The notes: a model not told the origin generated them from the letters alone. A stretch of DNA of 64,000 nucleotides from Streptococcus anginosus (GCF_900636475.1 NZ_LR134283.1:1674001-1738000), one strand, 5' to 3'. Positions 18,314-29,995 are shown, numbered from the stretch's first letter. Translations and numbers: made by a program.

Positions 18314-20566
18314 TTAATGGATTTCTGGGAAAAGTTTGGCCAAAATTTTAGGTGTAATGCTTTGACCGGGACCTTCTGCGCAATAAGTGTGCATATACAT
18401 GGATGGATTGAAATTCAGCTCAATGCAGGTGCAGTGGGGCTCATTTTTGCTGGCTGGAAGTGTGCTATCTGGGATAATTAAATCCACGCCACAGACCCAA
18501 GCTCCCATAGCAGCTGCCATTTCTGCTGCTAGTTCCTTATAGGAGGTGTGCATGGTTTCAGTCACATCTACTGAGTCTCCACCAGTAGAAATATTAGAAT
18601 TACGGCGAAGAAAAACTTGAATTCCTTGCGGTAGGACATCATCTGCTTTATAACCTTGCTGGGCTAGCATGAGTAGCTCAATCTCACCAAGCTCAATCAT
18701 TTCCAGTGGAGAGCGATGGTCGCGCCCTCGTAGGGGATTGGTATTTTTAAAAGCTACCAGTTCTCGAATGGTGTGCTGACCGTCTCCTACAACATTGGCT
18801 GCTAAGCGCAGAAGCACCGCCTCACATTTGCCGTCTAGGACAAAGAAACGGTACTCGGTTCCTGCGATAAATTCTTCGACAAGGACAGAGCTGTCCTCTG
18901 AAAAGGCAATTTCCAATGCTTTTTGGTAACTGTTTCTGCTGGCTGGTTCCTGAAAAATAGAAATTCCTAACCCGAAGTTGGTGGATTTGGGTTTGACAAC
19001 AATCGGCATATTTTTGATAAGGGGATAGTAAGCTAGCCCTTCTTCCAGAGTGGAGAATTCAGCTCCAGCAGGAACAGGAAAACCAGTAGCAGATAAAATT
19101 TTCTTAGTCACCGTCTTATTTGCCATCGCAAGAGGCACGATATAGTTGTCCTTTGAGGTCATATTGCCATTTTTGACATACTCGATGTGATCTTTATGTT
19201 GAAGTTTTAAAAACTGGTCACTTTCGTCCAATATTTCGACCTGCAACCCTTTTTGAATCGCATCAAAGAGCAGCATCTGGGTAGAGAGTTCCATTTCCTC
19301 GTAGCCTTTCAGAGCGTATGGAGCAGTCCAGGCGTAGTGGTGATATTCTTTAGCTTTTTCCAAACCAAAGGCTTCTAAGGATTGGTTATAAACATAAGGC
19401 AAGAGCTGGGCAGAAAGGGTCAGACTGGGATTAGCAACTGCATCTTTCACATGATGAAGCAGGTCTTGATAATAGGAGCTTAATCCGAACTGGTGGATGA
19501 CAGCTTGCATGGCTCTAAGGATCAGATCACTATCAGCTTCAACAGGCAAAGGAGTCAGAGGGTGGCTAAGAGCGATTTTTTCATTTAGATCATGAGCTTG
19601 CTCTAGGATTTCATCAGGGTCTGCTATATCATCTAGCCAGAGCAAGGCAAGCAAAAAGAGATGAACCGTGTCCATAGTTTCTTGGCTGATTCCCAGCACC
19701 TCAAAAGGATTGAGGTCAAAGCAGCGGAATTCCAAATAGGTAATGCCTTTTTCCAAGTAACGCCGATTTTCTTTTTGCCCACGGAAGCGGACGGGTGTGT
19801 AGCATTCTTTCTCGGCAATTAAATCGCCTTGTACCACGTATTTCTCTATATCGCTCACATAAGACTCTAGTGAAGCATAGGAAATGTGAATCTTTTTATC
19901 ATTTACATATCCCAAATCACTGTTGCGGATAGAGCGTATAGGCTGAGAAATCTTTCTCGTCAAACCCCCTTCTTCAGCAATTGGTGCTGCCCCGTATAAA
20001 TAAGTCAGAAACCAGCGGAACCGTAAAAAGTTTCGAGCCAATTTAAGATAGAGGTCATTTTTAAAAAGACGGATATTTTGGTAATCACTGACCTTGAAAA
20101 GGGCTTGAATCAAGTCGGATCCCAATTCCACATTGTAGTGAATGCCTGAGATAGCTTGTAGTGTTTTTCCATATTTTTTCGCCAACCCCTCTCGATAATG
20201 GCGCTCAAAATCATTTTCTAAATGAGCGATTTGAATTTCTGCTGGCGATAATTTTGGGGGCATAGAGAGTGGCCAAATCACTTCGTTTTTGGGAATGGTG
20301 CGTCCAGCTACATCGGTAATAGCAGCGAGAAAACGCCTTGCTTCTTTTGTAGAAGTTGCAATCGGGGTGATGAGTTCTAATTGCTGCTCACTAAAATCGG
20401 TCTGAATTGTCGGATGAAAATTGCGACTGCCAAATGCTTGAGGGTGAGAAGTTTGCGCTAATTTCCCGTCTTGATTGACGCGCAAGCCCTCCCTTTCCAA
20501 CCCGAAAGTAGCTTGTAAAATAGGTGCATCTGCTGCTAATTTTTCGAATAAGTGATTGATGTTCAT
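18314..20566 (-). CDS. gshAB: Bifunctional glutathione synthase GshAB (GshF)
   Basis: This 750-residue fusion makes gamma-glutamylcysteine and then glutathione. The N-terminal two thirds is a GshA-type glutamate-cysteine ligase (FGLEREGLRV near residue 20, FRCFDLNPFE near 300). The C-terminal part is an ATP-grasp domain (VVKPKSTNFGLGISIF, LVEEFIAGTEYRFFVLDG, and the late metal-binding segment CIELNFNPSMYMH). The ATG at 20566 gives the 750 aa typical of streptococcal GshAB. Upstream codons in the longer frame are not family-like. A TATAAT lies at 20608-20603 on the minus strand. Confidence 0.93.
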   Translation of the reverse strand: MNINHLFEKLAADAPILQATFGLEREGLRVNQDGKLAQTSHPQAFGSRNFHPTIQTDFSEQQLELITPIATSTKEARRFLAAITDVAGRTIPKNEVIWPLSMPPKLSPAEIQIAHLENDFERHYREGLAKKYGKTLQAISGIHYNVELGSDLIQALFKVSDYQNIRLFKNDLYLKLARNFLRFRWFLTYLYGAAPIAEEGGLTRKISQPIRSIRNSDLGYVNDKKIHISYASLESYVSDIEKYVVQGDLIAEKECYTPVRFRGQKENRRYLEKGITYLEFRCFDLNPFEVLGISQETMDTVHLFLLALLWLDDIADPDEILEQAHDLNEKIALSHPLTPLPVEADSDLILRAMQAVIHQFGLSSYYQDLLHHVKDAVANPSLTLSAQLLPYVYNQSLEAFGLEKAKEYHHYAWTAPYALKGYEEMELSTQMLLFDAIQKGLQVEILDESDQFLKLQHKDHIEYVKNGNMTSKDNYIVPLAMANKTVTKKILSATGFPVPAGAEFSTLEEGLAYYPLIKNMPIVVKPKSTNFGLGISIFQEPASRNSYQKALEIAFSEDSSVLVEEFIAGTEYRFFVLDGKCEAVLLRLAANVVGDGQHTIRELVAFKNTNPLRGRDHRSPLEMIELGEIELLMLAQQGYKADDVLPQGIQVFLRRNSNISTGGDSVDVTETMHTSYKELAAEMAAAMGAWVCGVDLIIPDSTLPASKNEPHCTCIELNFNPSMYMHTYCAEGPGQSITPKILAKLFPEIH

Positions 20567-20638
20567 GAGAAATACCTGTTTGTTTTCTAATACTTTTAGT
20601 CTATTATAAAAATGCTCAGAAAACAAATTTCTACTACG

Positions 20639-20651
20639 TTTTCCGAACCTT
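20639..20651 (+). promoter_or_regulatory. PurBox upstream of purA
   Basis: TTTTCCGAACCTT contains CCGAAC, the core of the PurR-binding PurBox known in lactococci and streptococci. It lies about 100 bp upstream of the purA promoter. The purR gene is at 52257 in this window. Confidence 0.5.
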
Positions 20652-20749
20652 TTTTAAAAGAAAACGATTCTATTTTAGATAGGATAAGAATTTTCCAAAA
20701 GAGGGGGCCTCAAACTTCGTCATTTGCAAACAACTGCGATAGTCTTATC

Positions 20750-20778
20750 TTGAAAAAAGAAGGAATTTTTCTTATAAT
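20750..20778 (+). promoter_or_regulatory. purA promoter
   Basis: TTGAAA (20750-20755) and TATAAT (20773-20778) are exactly 17 bp apart. The leader that follows has two small hairpins (GCAGG/CCTGC and GAGCGCTTAGCTC). I see no purine riboswitch. Confidence 0.8.
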
Positions 20779-20804
20779 AGAGTGTAAGACATAATTGCAG
20801 GTGA

Positions 20805-22148
<1,344 letters not shown>

Positions 22149-22163
22149 TAGAAATTATAGTCG

Positions 22164-22192
22164 GAAGCGAGTTCAAGCTCGCTTTTTATGCG
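22164..22192 (+). terminator. purA terminator
   Basis: AGCGAG pairs with CTCGCT around TTCAAG and is followed by TTTTT. Confidence 0.75.
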
Positions 22193-22235
22193 TAAAAAAC
22201 AAAGAATTTAAAAATTTTTAAATAATACGTCTCTT

Positions 22236-22268
22236 CTTAAGTTAATTTTAAGCTAGCGGGTTTATACT
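22236..22268 (+). promoter_or_regulatory. CiaR-type promoter of a small RNA
   Basis: The direct repeat CTTAAG-N5-TTTAAG (22236-22252) differs by one base from the CiaR binding site TTTAAG-N5-TTTAAG. TATACT (22263-22268) follows at the position seen in CiaR-activated promoters, with the repeat taking the place of a -35. Confidence 0.75.
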
Positions 22269-22273
22269 AACAT

Positions 22274-22364
22274 CATCAGATGAAGACCTCCTAACTTTAT
22301 TTGATAGAAATCCTAAACTTTTTCATAATAATCTCCTGAAAGCCATCGAAAGGTGGCTTTTTTT
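22274..22364 (+). ncRNA. CiaR-dependent small RNA (csRNA family)
   Basis: A transcript of about 90 nt is predicted from the CiaR-type promoter. It holds two unpaired stretches complementary to ribosome-binding sites (ACCTCCTAA near 22286 and ATCTCCTGA near 22331) with CCTAAAC between, as in the streptococcal csRNAs that pair with mRNA start regions. It ends in a terminator with a 9-bp stem (AAAGCCATC / GGTGGCTTT, GAAA loop) and a T run. No reading frame of note overlaps it. Confidence 0.8.
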
Positions 22365-22415
22365 ATATTTTCGGGTTTATAACATGATATAATAAATGGA
22401 GAACAAAGGAGATAA

Positions 22416-23318
22416 ATGATGAACTTTGCAGATTTGTCTAATAAAGAACAGGAAAAAATAATGATAAGTGAAATTATCAGGAATTTAAAAAAGCTAGGTG
22501 GCTATGCAACCAAACGAGAGTTGCTAGATGCCATTAAAAAGGGAGAAAATACGATAGATGAGAATTTTTTTGAGGAAGAAAAAGTGTCTCAAAAAAGTGG
22601 AAAAATTTATAAACCTAGTGATTACACTTTTAATTTTTCTGCCAAAAGTTTGCTTATCACGGGCTATCTTTCTAAACCAAAGCAATCGACTTTTGAATTG
22701 ACAGAATTAGGTAGAAAAGTGAAACTGGATGAGCATTTTGCTAGCGATATTCAACGGAAAGCCATTCAATTTTGGAAAAATGAGAAGAAGTCAAAACAAT
22801 TCTTCAAGTTATCCTTTGAAAAGGAACTAAAACATTCACTAGATGACTCAAAAGAAAATTGGAGAGTTGAGTTGACAAGAGCTTTAAAATCTATGTCACC
22901 ACAAAAATTTGAAACTTTTGCTCGTGGTCTAGTCAAGGAGATGGGTGTCAAACTAGATGAAAAAATTGGGGTTAGTTATACTAATGATGGTGGTTTAGAT
23001 GGCTTTGGCTATATTACTAGTACAGATGACTTCAGAACCAATCGTGTAGCTATCCAAGCAAAGCGTTGGGAAAACAATGTTCCTTCTCCGGAGATTGATA
23101 AATTCCGCGGTGCAATGGATAAATACAATGCAGAATATGGTATTTTTATTACAACTTCTGATTTTTCAAGAAGTGCCATTGAAGCAGCTCGTCAAGGAAC
23201 TAGAGTCATTACTTTAATCAATGGAGAAGATATTGCGGATCTAGTTGCCAAATATAAACTTCATGTTAGGGAAGTCACGACTTATGAATTAGGAGATTTT
23301 TATCATACAGAGGATTAG
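22416..23318 (+). CDS. Mrr-like (type IV) restriction endonuclease
   Basis: The 300-residue protein has an N-terminal winged-helix-like Mrr_N region (about 1-110) and a C-terminal PD-(D/E)xK nuclease domain. In the latter D195 lies in GGLDGFGYI and Q214-A215-K216 in IQAKRW, matching the D...QxK active site of Mrr nucleases. Such enzymes cut DNA with foreign modification. No methyltransferase is next to it, as expected for type IV. A good ribosome site (AAAGGAGATAA) precedes tandem ATGs. It lies between the sRNA and tadA. Confidence 0.83.
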   Translation: MMNFADLSNKEQEKIMISEIIRNLKKLGGYATKRELLDAIKKGENTIDENFFEEEKVSQKSGKIYKPSDYTFNFSAKSLLITGYLSKPKQSTFELTELGRKVKLDEHFASDIQRKAIQFWKNEKKSKQFFKLSFEKELKHSLDDSKENWRVELTRALKSMSPQKFETFARGLVKEMGVKLDEKIGVSYTNDGGLDGFGYITSTDDFRTNRVAIQAKRWENNVPSPEIDKFRGAMDKYNAEYGIFITTSDFSRSAIEAARQGTRVITLINGEDIADLVAKYKLHVREVTTYELGDFYHTED

Positions 23319-23329
23319 ACGGTTAAAAG

Positions 23330-23797
23330 ATGAACTATACAGTTGAAGAAAAAGAATTTTTTATGCGGGAGGCTTTGAAAGAAGCAGAGATTGCGCTTGT
23401 TAATGATGAAATTCCGATTGGCTGTGTCATTGTCAAGAACGGGGAAATTATCGGTCGTGGGCACAATGCACGTGAGGAATTGCAGCGCGCTGTCATGCAT
23501 GCTGAGGTGATGGCGATTGAAAAGGCAAACGCTCATGAAAAAAGCTGGCGCTTGCTAGATACGACTCTATTTGTCACTATTGAGCCTTGTGTCATGTGTA
23601 GCGGTGCCATTGGTCTAGCTCGCATTCCGCAGGTTATCTACGGAGCAAAAAATCAAAAATTTGGTGCTGCCGGTAGCCTCTATGATATTCTAACAGATGA
23701 ACGTCTTAATCACCGAGTTGAACTGGAAACTGGGATTTTGGAGGTAGAATGTGCTCAGATGATGCAAGATTTTTTTAGAAAGAGGAGACAGAGATGA
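23330..23797 (+). CDS. tadA: tRNA-specific adenosine deaminase TadA
   Basis: This 155-residue zinc enzyme converts A34 to inosine in tRNA-Arg(ACG). The deaminase motifs HAEVMAI and PCVMCSGAI supply the proton-shuttling glutamate and the zinc ligands. Length is normal. Its stop overlaps the next gene's ATG (ATGA), and the SRP RNA gene follows, a known streptococcal neighbourhood. Confidence 0.95.
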   Translation: MNYTVEEKEFFMREALKEAEIALVNDEIPIGCVIVKNGEIIGRGHNAREELQRAVMHAEVMAIEKANAHEKSWRLLDTTLFVTIEPCVMCSGAIGLARIPQVIYGAKNQKFGAAGSLYDILTDERLNHRVELETGILEVECAQMMQDFFRKRRQR

Positions 23798-24336
23798 AAC
23801 GTTGGCTAAGTATTTTATTCTTTCTTTTGACATTGTTGTTTATTGGGTTGCTGATAGGGAATGTAGAATTTCAAGCTTGGGCTTTCACACGTCATCAAAA
23901 TCAGCTATCTTGGTATATCCGTCCGATTCTCATTTTACCGATTATCTATTTTTCCTATCGAAAGAGCCTTCTTGGAATTTCTGCTAGCATCTTTGCTCTT
24001 TTTACCAGTATGATTTGGTTTTGGGAACCAAAGACGACTTCTCCTTTGGTAAAAGAGTTTCTAACTTATGAGCAAGATTTTTTACAAGCGGATTGGAATC
24101 TCAAAAAAATTTTATTTGTCTTTTTGGTGATTAGTTTCTTTCTGCTCCTGATTAGAGCAACTTGGCTCCATAGTTGGAAATTGTTGGCAATACTTTTGAT
24201 TCTTACAGCTTTTTTGAAAATCCTCTGGTCTTATCTAGATAGTGGGAGAGCTGGTTTAACAATTGTGGTGCCAGCGATTCTAGGTTTATTTATCTGTTTA
24301 TTTTTCCTTTCTTTTTGGATGAAGGGAAAATCTTAA
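23794..24336 (+). CDS. Multi-pass membrane protein of unknown function
   Basis: The 180-residue protein has about six hydrophobic segments (roughly residues 5-24, 42-56, 58-73, 103-121, 127-145 and 157-176) and no recognised catalytic motif. It overlaps tadA by 4 bases with GAGGAGA before the ATG, so it is translationally coupled to tadA. Confidence 0.75.
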   Translation: MKRWLSILFFLLTLLFIGLLIGNVEFQAWAFTRHQNQLSWYIRPILILPIIYFSYRKSLLGISASIFALFTSMIWFWEPKTTSPLVKEFLTYEQDFLQADWNLKKILFVFLVISFFLLLIRATWLHSWKLLAILLILTAFLKILWSYLDSGRAGLTIVVPAILGLFICLFFLSFWMKGKS

Positions 24337-24365
24337 TTGGCATAGAAACAAATTTATGGTATAAT
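24337..24365 (+). promoter_or_regulatory. SRP RNA promoter
   Basis: TTGGCA (24337-24342) and TATAAT (24360-24365) have 17-bp spacing. Confidence 0.8.
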
Positions 24366-24371
24366 ACTTAT

Positions 24372-24450
24372 CGGAGCAACAATTCTGCGTGAAGCGGGTC
24401 AGGGGAGGAATCCAGCAGCCCTAAGCGAGTGTGAATTGTGTGCTCTTTTT
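24372..24450 (+). ncRNA. ffs: Signal recognition particle RNA (4.5S-type)
   Basis: About 78 nt form one long hairpin. The ends GAGCAACAATTC and GAATTGTGTGCTC pair. The apex GGGTCAGGGGAGGAATCCAGCAGCCC holds the conserved GGAA tetraloop and the CAG/AGCAG internal loop bound by Ffh. A T run follows. It is immediately downstream of tadA and the coupled membrane gene. Confidence 0.92.
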
Positions 24451-24720
24451 ATTTTGAAGAATGGGATTAGAGAACGAAGTTTAGTATAGTCAAATAATGT
24501 ATTTTAAGCAGGAACAAAAACTAAGCTTTGAAGTAGTGGTTCTAGAATATCGCTTATGGTGTCTAATTAATGGGAAAACAATATTAAATGCTTCTGGCTT
24601 ATTAATATTTTAGCTATTTACACAACCCATTGCCTATAAGTCAAGTATGTGGCTGTGATTACTGAGGATTGGAGCCAACAAATATTAGAATCTTTCTAAA
24701 GTTTCTTTTTAAGGACACTA
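24451..24720. other. Non-coding stretch between SRP RNA and the TetR gene
   Basis: I find no convincing reading frame or RNA family here. The only structure noticed is AATATTAA/TTAATATT (24580-24587 and 24602-24609). Confidence 0.5.
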
Positions 24721-24778
24721 TTGACAAAAAACTGATAGTGCTCTATAATATGAATGAATAATATTTTACATTCATTCA
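24721..24778 (+). promoter_or_regulatory. TetR-gene promoter with 28-bp dyad operator
   Basis: A near-consensus promoter, TTGACA (24721-24726) and TATAAT (24744-24749) with 17-bp spacing, is followed by a dyad with arms TGAATGAAT and ATTCATTCA (24751-24778). The same dyad recurs at 25420-25447. Confidence 0.85.
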
Positions 24779-24816
24779 TATTATATCAGTATACACTACT
24801 TAGGAAGGAGTTCATC

Positions 24817-25386
24817 ATGTCGCAAGACAAAAAACAAAGATTAAAATCTGCTGCCTATGTCATTTTTTCAAGAAAAGGTTATAAGGCAACAGGAATTTCT
24901 GAGATTGCCAAGCAAGCTGGCATGGCAGTTGGTTCTTTTTACAACTATTATGACTCCAAGGAAGCCATTTTTCTGGATGTTTATATTGATGAAAATAACC
25001 GTGTGCGTCAAGCAATGAGAGACGATATTGATTGGCAAGGAGATGCGGTCGAGCTCGTCGGGCAGATTTTTAGTCAGTCGCGAAATCTCGTTTCATCCAG
25101 TAAAATTCTGGCAGAATGGTATAACCCGGCTATTTCTGATGAGCTGCATAGCTATTATTCTTCGGAAAAAGGCAAGGACGCGAATCCATTTCATCAGTTT
25201 TTAGTGGAAATCTTTACCAATCGTATGCTGGCGGAGGGTTATTCTCAAGAAAAAATCCAAGAAGTGCTGCAGGTTTATCAGCTTTTCTACTATATGGATA
25301 CCCATATCACTGAAGAGGCTTTCCCTCATATCAGTCAAACCATTGAAACCTTGGCGACTTACTTTGTTAAAGGACTTTTTAAATAA
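24817..25386 (+). CDS. TetR-family regulator
   Basis: The 189-residue regulator has a classical TetR helix-turn-helix near residues 8-52 (AAYVIFSRKGYKATGISEIAKQAGMAVGSFYNYYDSKEAI). The C-terminal ligand domain is unassigned. The ATG at 24817 is chosen because GGAAGGAG lies upstream and the sequence matches family starts. The longer frame would begin inside the operator. Matching 28-bp dyads before this gene and before the next two imply autorepression and control of that pair. Confidence 0.9.
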   Translation: MSQDKKQRLKSAAYVIFSRKGYKATGISEIAKQAGMAVGSFYNYYDSKEAIFLDVYIDENNRVRQAMRDDIDWQGDAVELVGQIFSQSRNLVSSSKILAEWYNPAISDELHSYYSSEKGKDANPFHQFLVEIFTNRMLAEGYSQEKIQEVLQVYQLFYYMDTHITEEAFPHISQTIETLATYFVKGLFK

Positions 25387-25419
25387 AGGATTGCGATTCT
25401 TTATTTTTTAAACAAAAAA

Positions 25420-25447
25420 TGAATGAATATAATTATTTGTTCATTCA
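25420..25447. promoter_or_regulatory. Second TetR operator copy
   Basis: The arms TGAATGAAT and TTCATTCA are the same as those of the dyad at 24751, with the same 28-bp length. It sits about 60 bp before the downstream pair, and TATAAT lies inside it (25428-25433). Confidence 0.8.
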
Positions 25448-25509
25448 AGATTTTTTCTGAATTGGCTATTACGTAATCACTCAAATTTTAAAATAAAAGG
25501 AGGAAAAGC

Positions 25510-25857
25510 ATGAATACGAATGGAGGAAAACAAATGAACGGATTAACCATTAGTGGTCTTAGCCTAGCATTAATCGGTATTTTAGTGATTATTTGGGGAA
25601 CTACCAAAGTGTCTGTTAGTCTAGCAAATCCTGATTTTATGTCATTTGCGACTGGTGGTCTGATTTTGCTTGCAATAGGTCTCTGTATAGTGCCTCAATT
25701 ATCATTTATCTATCAAATTGTAGGGATTTGGCTGGCGGCAGTAGCTATTATGGTTTATATTTACAGTCTGCCTAATATGGATGTTATTGTGATGGCAATA
25801 AGCTTCATTGTGACTATTGCGCTAGTACTATGGATATCATTTAAATTTTGGAAATAA
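25510..25857 (+). CDS. Small four-segment membrane protein
   Basis: The 115-residue protein has four hydrophobic segments (about residues 13-28, 42-58, 61-83 and 91-110). AAAGGAGGAAAAGC precedes the ATG at 25510. Another in-frame ATG at 25534 is possible but has a weaker site. It is 18 bases upstream of the reductase-like gene and shares its TetR operator. Family unknown. Confidence 0.75.
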   Translation: MNTNGGKQMNGLTISGLSLALIGILVIIWGTTKVSVSLANPDFMSFATGGLILLAIGLCIVPQLSFIYQIVGIWLAAVAIMVYIYSLPNMDVIVMAISFIVTIALVLWISFKFWK

Positions 25858-25875
25858 AAGTTTTAAGGAGAAATC

Positions 25876-26604
25876 ATGAAAGGACGTTCTAAAATGTTAA
25901 CGATTATTGTATCAATTCTTGCTGTAGGCCTTTTTGTATGTCTCATTATTTGGGGTACGATTGTCTATTTTGGAGGCAGTCAATCTTTATCGGTTAAACG
26001 TATTGAAAATCCTAGCGACGATATTCACCTCATTCATCTGACAAAACCTAAAAATATGACTTGGAAGGCCGGTTCTTATGCTAAGATTGCCTTACCTAAT
26101 GTTAAAGAGAGTGGACAAAAGAATCGCTGGCTGACTATTGCCTCCAATCCTGATGAGAATGAAATCCTCATTTTGACACACAATAGTGGTAGTTTATATA
26201 AGAAAACTTTGACCAGTTTATCAGCAGGAAGTAAGGTCGAGATGAGTTGGCTTTACTCTAATTTATCTGTTAAGGATGGTGAAGAGCCGCTTGTTTGTTT
26301 TGCATCTGATGTAGGTATTGCTGCAACACGACCAATTATCAAAAAGTGGGCTGGTAAACGTTCCATTGTTCTCAGCCACTTGGACAAAGGTGTCTTGGTT
26401 TTTGATAAAGAATTGTCTCAAATAGCTCAAAAATATAGTAACTTGGATTATAGCAAAAGTGCCAACCTTTCTCAAAGTAAAAAAAGACTGAAGCACGCAG
26501 CAGAACAGTATGGCAACAAAGCAATTTATCTCTTGGCTGGTCATCCTGGTGATACAGAAGCGATGAAAAAATTTCTTGAAGACAAAGGGATTGATAGCAA
26601 ATAG
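25876..26604 (+). CDS. Membrane-anchored ferredoxin-reductase-like protein
   Basis: The 242-residue protein has one N-terminal membrane segment (about residues 7-31) followed by a soluble part arranged like ferredoxin-NADP reductases. There is a beta-barrel with W-x-A-G-S-Y-A-K-I and WLTIASNP (flavin region), then the nucleotide-binding stretch CFASDVGIAATRPIIKKW, and the C-terminal LLAGHPGDTEAMKKFL. No iron-sulphur motif is seen. The flavin motif departs from R-x-Y-S, so activity needs caution. With its neighbour it may form a small membrane redox unit (inference). Confidence 0.7.
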   Translation: MKGRSKMLTIIVSILAVGLFVCLIIWGTIVYFGGSQSLSVKRIENPSDDIHLIHLTKPKNMTWKAGSYAKIALPNVKESGQKNRWLTIASNPDENEILILTHNSGSLYKKTLTSLSAGSKVEMSWLYSNLSVKDGEEPLVCFASDVGIAATRPIIKKWAGKRSIVLSHLDKGVLVFDKELSQIAQKYSNLDYSKSANLSQSKKRLKHAAEQYGNKAIYLLAGHPGDTEAMKKFLEDKGIDSK

Positions 26605-26669
26605 ATTAAGTTAGATTCTTTTAGGGGATTAAAATAATAATTTGGAAACGTTTTAGTCAAGAAAATTGC

Positions 26670-26698
26670 TTGATAAAAAAGTGGTAAAGCGGTATCAT
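26670..26698 (+). promoter_or_regulatory. pgi promoter
   Basis: TTGATA (26670-26675) and TATCAT (26693-26698) have 17-bp spacing. Confidence 0.65.
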
Positions 26699-26726
26699 AG
26701 TAGGGAAGAAAAATTGGAGGACTATA

Positions 26727-28076
26727 ATGACACATATTCAGTTTAATTACTCAAACGTTCTTGGAAAATTTGTTGCACCGCATGAAGTGGACTATATGCA
26801 AACACAAGTTTCTGCAGCAGATGAATTGTTGCGCAAAGGAACTGGTGCAGGAAGTGACTTCCGTGGTTGGCTTGACCTTCCAGAAAACTATGATAAAGAA
26901 GAATTTGCTCGCATTTTGAAAGCAGCAGAACAAATCAAATCAGACAGCGATGTTTTGGTCGTGATTGGGATTGGTGGGTCATACCTTGGAGCAAAAGCGG
27001 CGATTGATTTCCTGAACAATCATTTTGCGAACTTGCAAACCAAGGAAGAACGCAAAGCTCCACAAATCCTTTATGCTGGAAACTCTATCTCATCTACTTA
27101 TCTTGCAGACTTGGTGGAATACGTTTCAGATAAAGATTTCTCAGTTAATGTGATTTCTAAATCAGGGACAACGACAGAACCTGCCATTGCTTTTCGTGTC
27201 TTCAAAGAACTCTTAATTAATAAATACGGTCAAGAAGAAGCAAACAAACGTATCTATGCGACAACTGACCGTCAAAAAGGTGCTGTTAAGGTTGAAGCAG
27301 ATGCTAACGGTTGGGAAACATTTGTGGTTCCAGATGACATTGGTGGACGCTTCTCAGTATTGACAGCAGTTGGATTGCTTCCAATCGCTGCATCAGGCGC
27401 TGACATTAAAGCCCTTATGGAAGGTGCCAATGCTGCTCGTAAGGATTACACTTCAGACAAGATTGCAGAAAACGAAGCTTATCAATACGCAGCTCTTCGT
27501 AACATCCTTTATCGCAAAGGCTATGCGACTGAAATTTTGGTTAACTATGAACCATCTCTGCAATACTTCTCAGAATGGTGGAAACAATTAGCTGGTGAGT
27601 CAGAAGGAAAAGACCAAAAAGGTATTTATCCAACATCTGCTAACTTCTCAACAGACCTTCACTCTCTTGGACAATTTATCCAAGAAGGTGCGCGTATTAT
27701 GTTTGAAACAGTTGTCCGTGTGGACAAACCACGCAAAAACGTAACGATTCCTGAATTGGCAGAAGACTTGGACGGACTTGGCTATCTTCAAGGAAAAGAT
27801 GTTGACTTTGTTAACAAGAAAGCGACAGACGGTGTACTTCTGGCTCATACTGACGGTGACGTGCCAAATATGTATGTAACACTTCCTGAGCAAGATGCCT
27901 TTACTCTTGGCTATACTATTTACTTCTTTGAGTTGGCTATTGCTATTTCTGGCTACTTGAATGCTATTAACCCATTTGACCAACCAGGTGTAGAAGCTTA
28001 CAAGAAAAATATGTTTGCTCTTCTTGGAAAACCAGGATTTGAAGAATTGAGCAAAGAATTGAACGCTCGTTTGTAA
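26727..28076 (+). CDS. pgi: Glucose-6-phosphate isomerase
   Basis: This 449-residue glycolytic enzyme interconverts glucose-6-phosphate and fructose-6-phosphate. The bacterial short-form signature is present: [13 protein letters not shown] near residue 75, [10 protein letters not shown] near 145, and the catalytic region [14 protein letters not shown]. Length is normal. It has its own promoter and terminator. Confidence 0.96.
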   Translation: MTHIQFNYSNVLGKFVAPHEVDYMQTQVSAADELLRKGTGAGSDFRGWLDLPENYDKEEFARILKAAEQIKSDSDVLVVIGIGGSYLGAKAAIDFLNNHFANLQTKEERKAPQILYAGNSISSTYLADLVEYVSDKDFSVNVISKSGTTTEPAIAFRVFKELLINKYGQEEANKRIYATTDRQKGAVKVEADANGWETFVVPDDIGGRFSVLTAVGLLPIAASGADIKALMEGANAARKDYTSDKIAENEAYQYAALRNILYRKGYATEILVNYEPSLQYFSEWWKQLAGESEGKDQKGIYPTSANFSTDLHSLGQFIQEGARIMFETVVRVDKPRKNVTIPELAEDLDGLGYLQGKDVDFVNKKATDGVLLAHTDGDVPNMYVTLPEQDAFTLGYTIYFFELAIAISGYLNAINPFDQPGVEAYKKNMFALLGKPGFEELSKELNARL

Positions 28077-28090
28077 TGTATAAACAACGG

Positions 28091-28119
28091 AACGACTTCT
28101 GAAAGGAAGTCGTTTTTTA
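28091..28119 (+). terminator. pgi terminator
   Basis: AACGACTTC pairs with GAAGTCGTT around TGAAAG, with a T run. Confidence 0.9.
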
Positions 28120-28179
28120 TATGCTTGAAACAAAATTTAAGTGAAATTTTCACAAAAAACAGGAGAAAAGAATAGAAAG

Positions 28180-28201
28180 AAAGCGCTTTATTGTGTATAA
28201 T
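28180..28201 (+). promoter_or_regulatory. cre site and -10 of glpK
   Basis: AAAGCGCTTT (28180-28189), a CcpA-type core, lies just upstream of TATAAT (28196-28201) within the promoter spacer. This placement is typical for catabolite repression of glycerol genes. Confidence 0.7.
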
Positions 28202-28203
28202 AA

Positions 28204-29742
<1,539 letters not shown>

Positions 29743-29797
29743 TTGAAAAATATAACTATGAATTACAAGTGTCGGTAATCATTTAGTATAAGATACG

Positions 29798-29840
29798 AGA
29801 AGAGGGATTAGGAGCCAATCTTAGTCGCTCTTCTTTACTT
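29798..29840 (+). terminator. Likely glpK terminator
   Basis: GAAGAG pairs with CTCTTC around an imperfect inner GATTAGGA/TCTTAGTC stem, followed by TTTACTTT. The rest of the gap to rnpA holds no gene. Confidence 0.55.
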
Positions 29841-29956
29841 TACTAACTCTTTTAGCATTAAATTTTCAGACTAAGAGTGAATTACATGCGTTTTGTATCA
29901 GTTGGATAGAGTAAAATGGTGAATATGCCTGCTCTTATTGGTTTTTTTGAAAATTA

Positions 29957-29965
29957 TGGTATAAT
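29957..29965 (+). promoter_or_regulatory. Extended -10 promoter of rnpA-yidC-jag
   Basis: TGGTATAAT is an extended -10, about 30 bases before the rnpA start. The -35 is weak. Confidence 0.6.
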
Positions 29966-29995
29966 AGATATAATTTTGGTAGATGGAGTTGAGTT

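Noticed and set aside
24451..24720. Possible tmRNA or second small RNA after the SRP RNA
   Set aside because: There is no tRNA-like end, tag frame or terminator. Only a weak 8-bp dyad is visible.
26643..26656. cre-like TGGAAACGTTTTAG before pgi
   Set aside because: The last two consensus positions do not match and pgi is not a usual CcpA target, so I did not list it as a feature.
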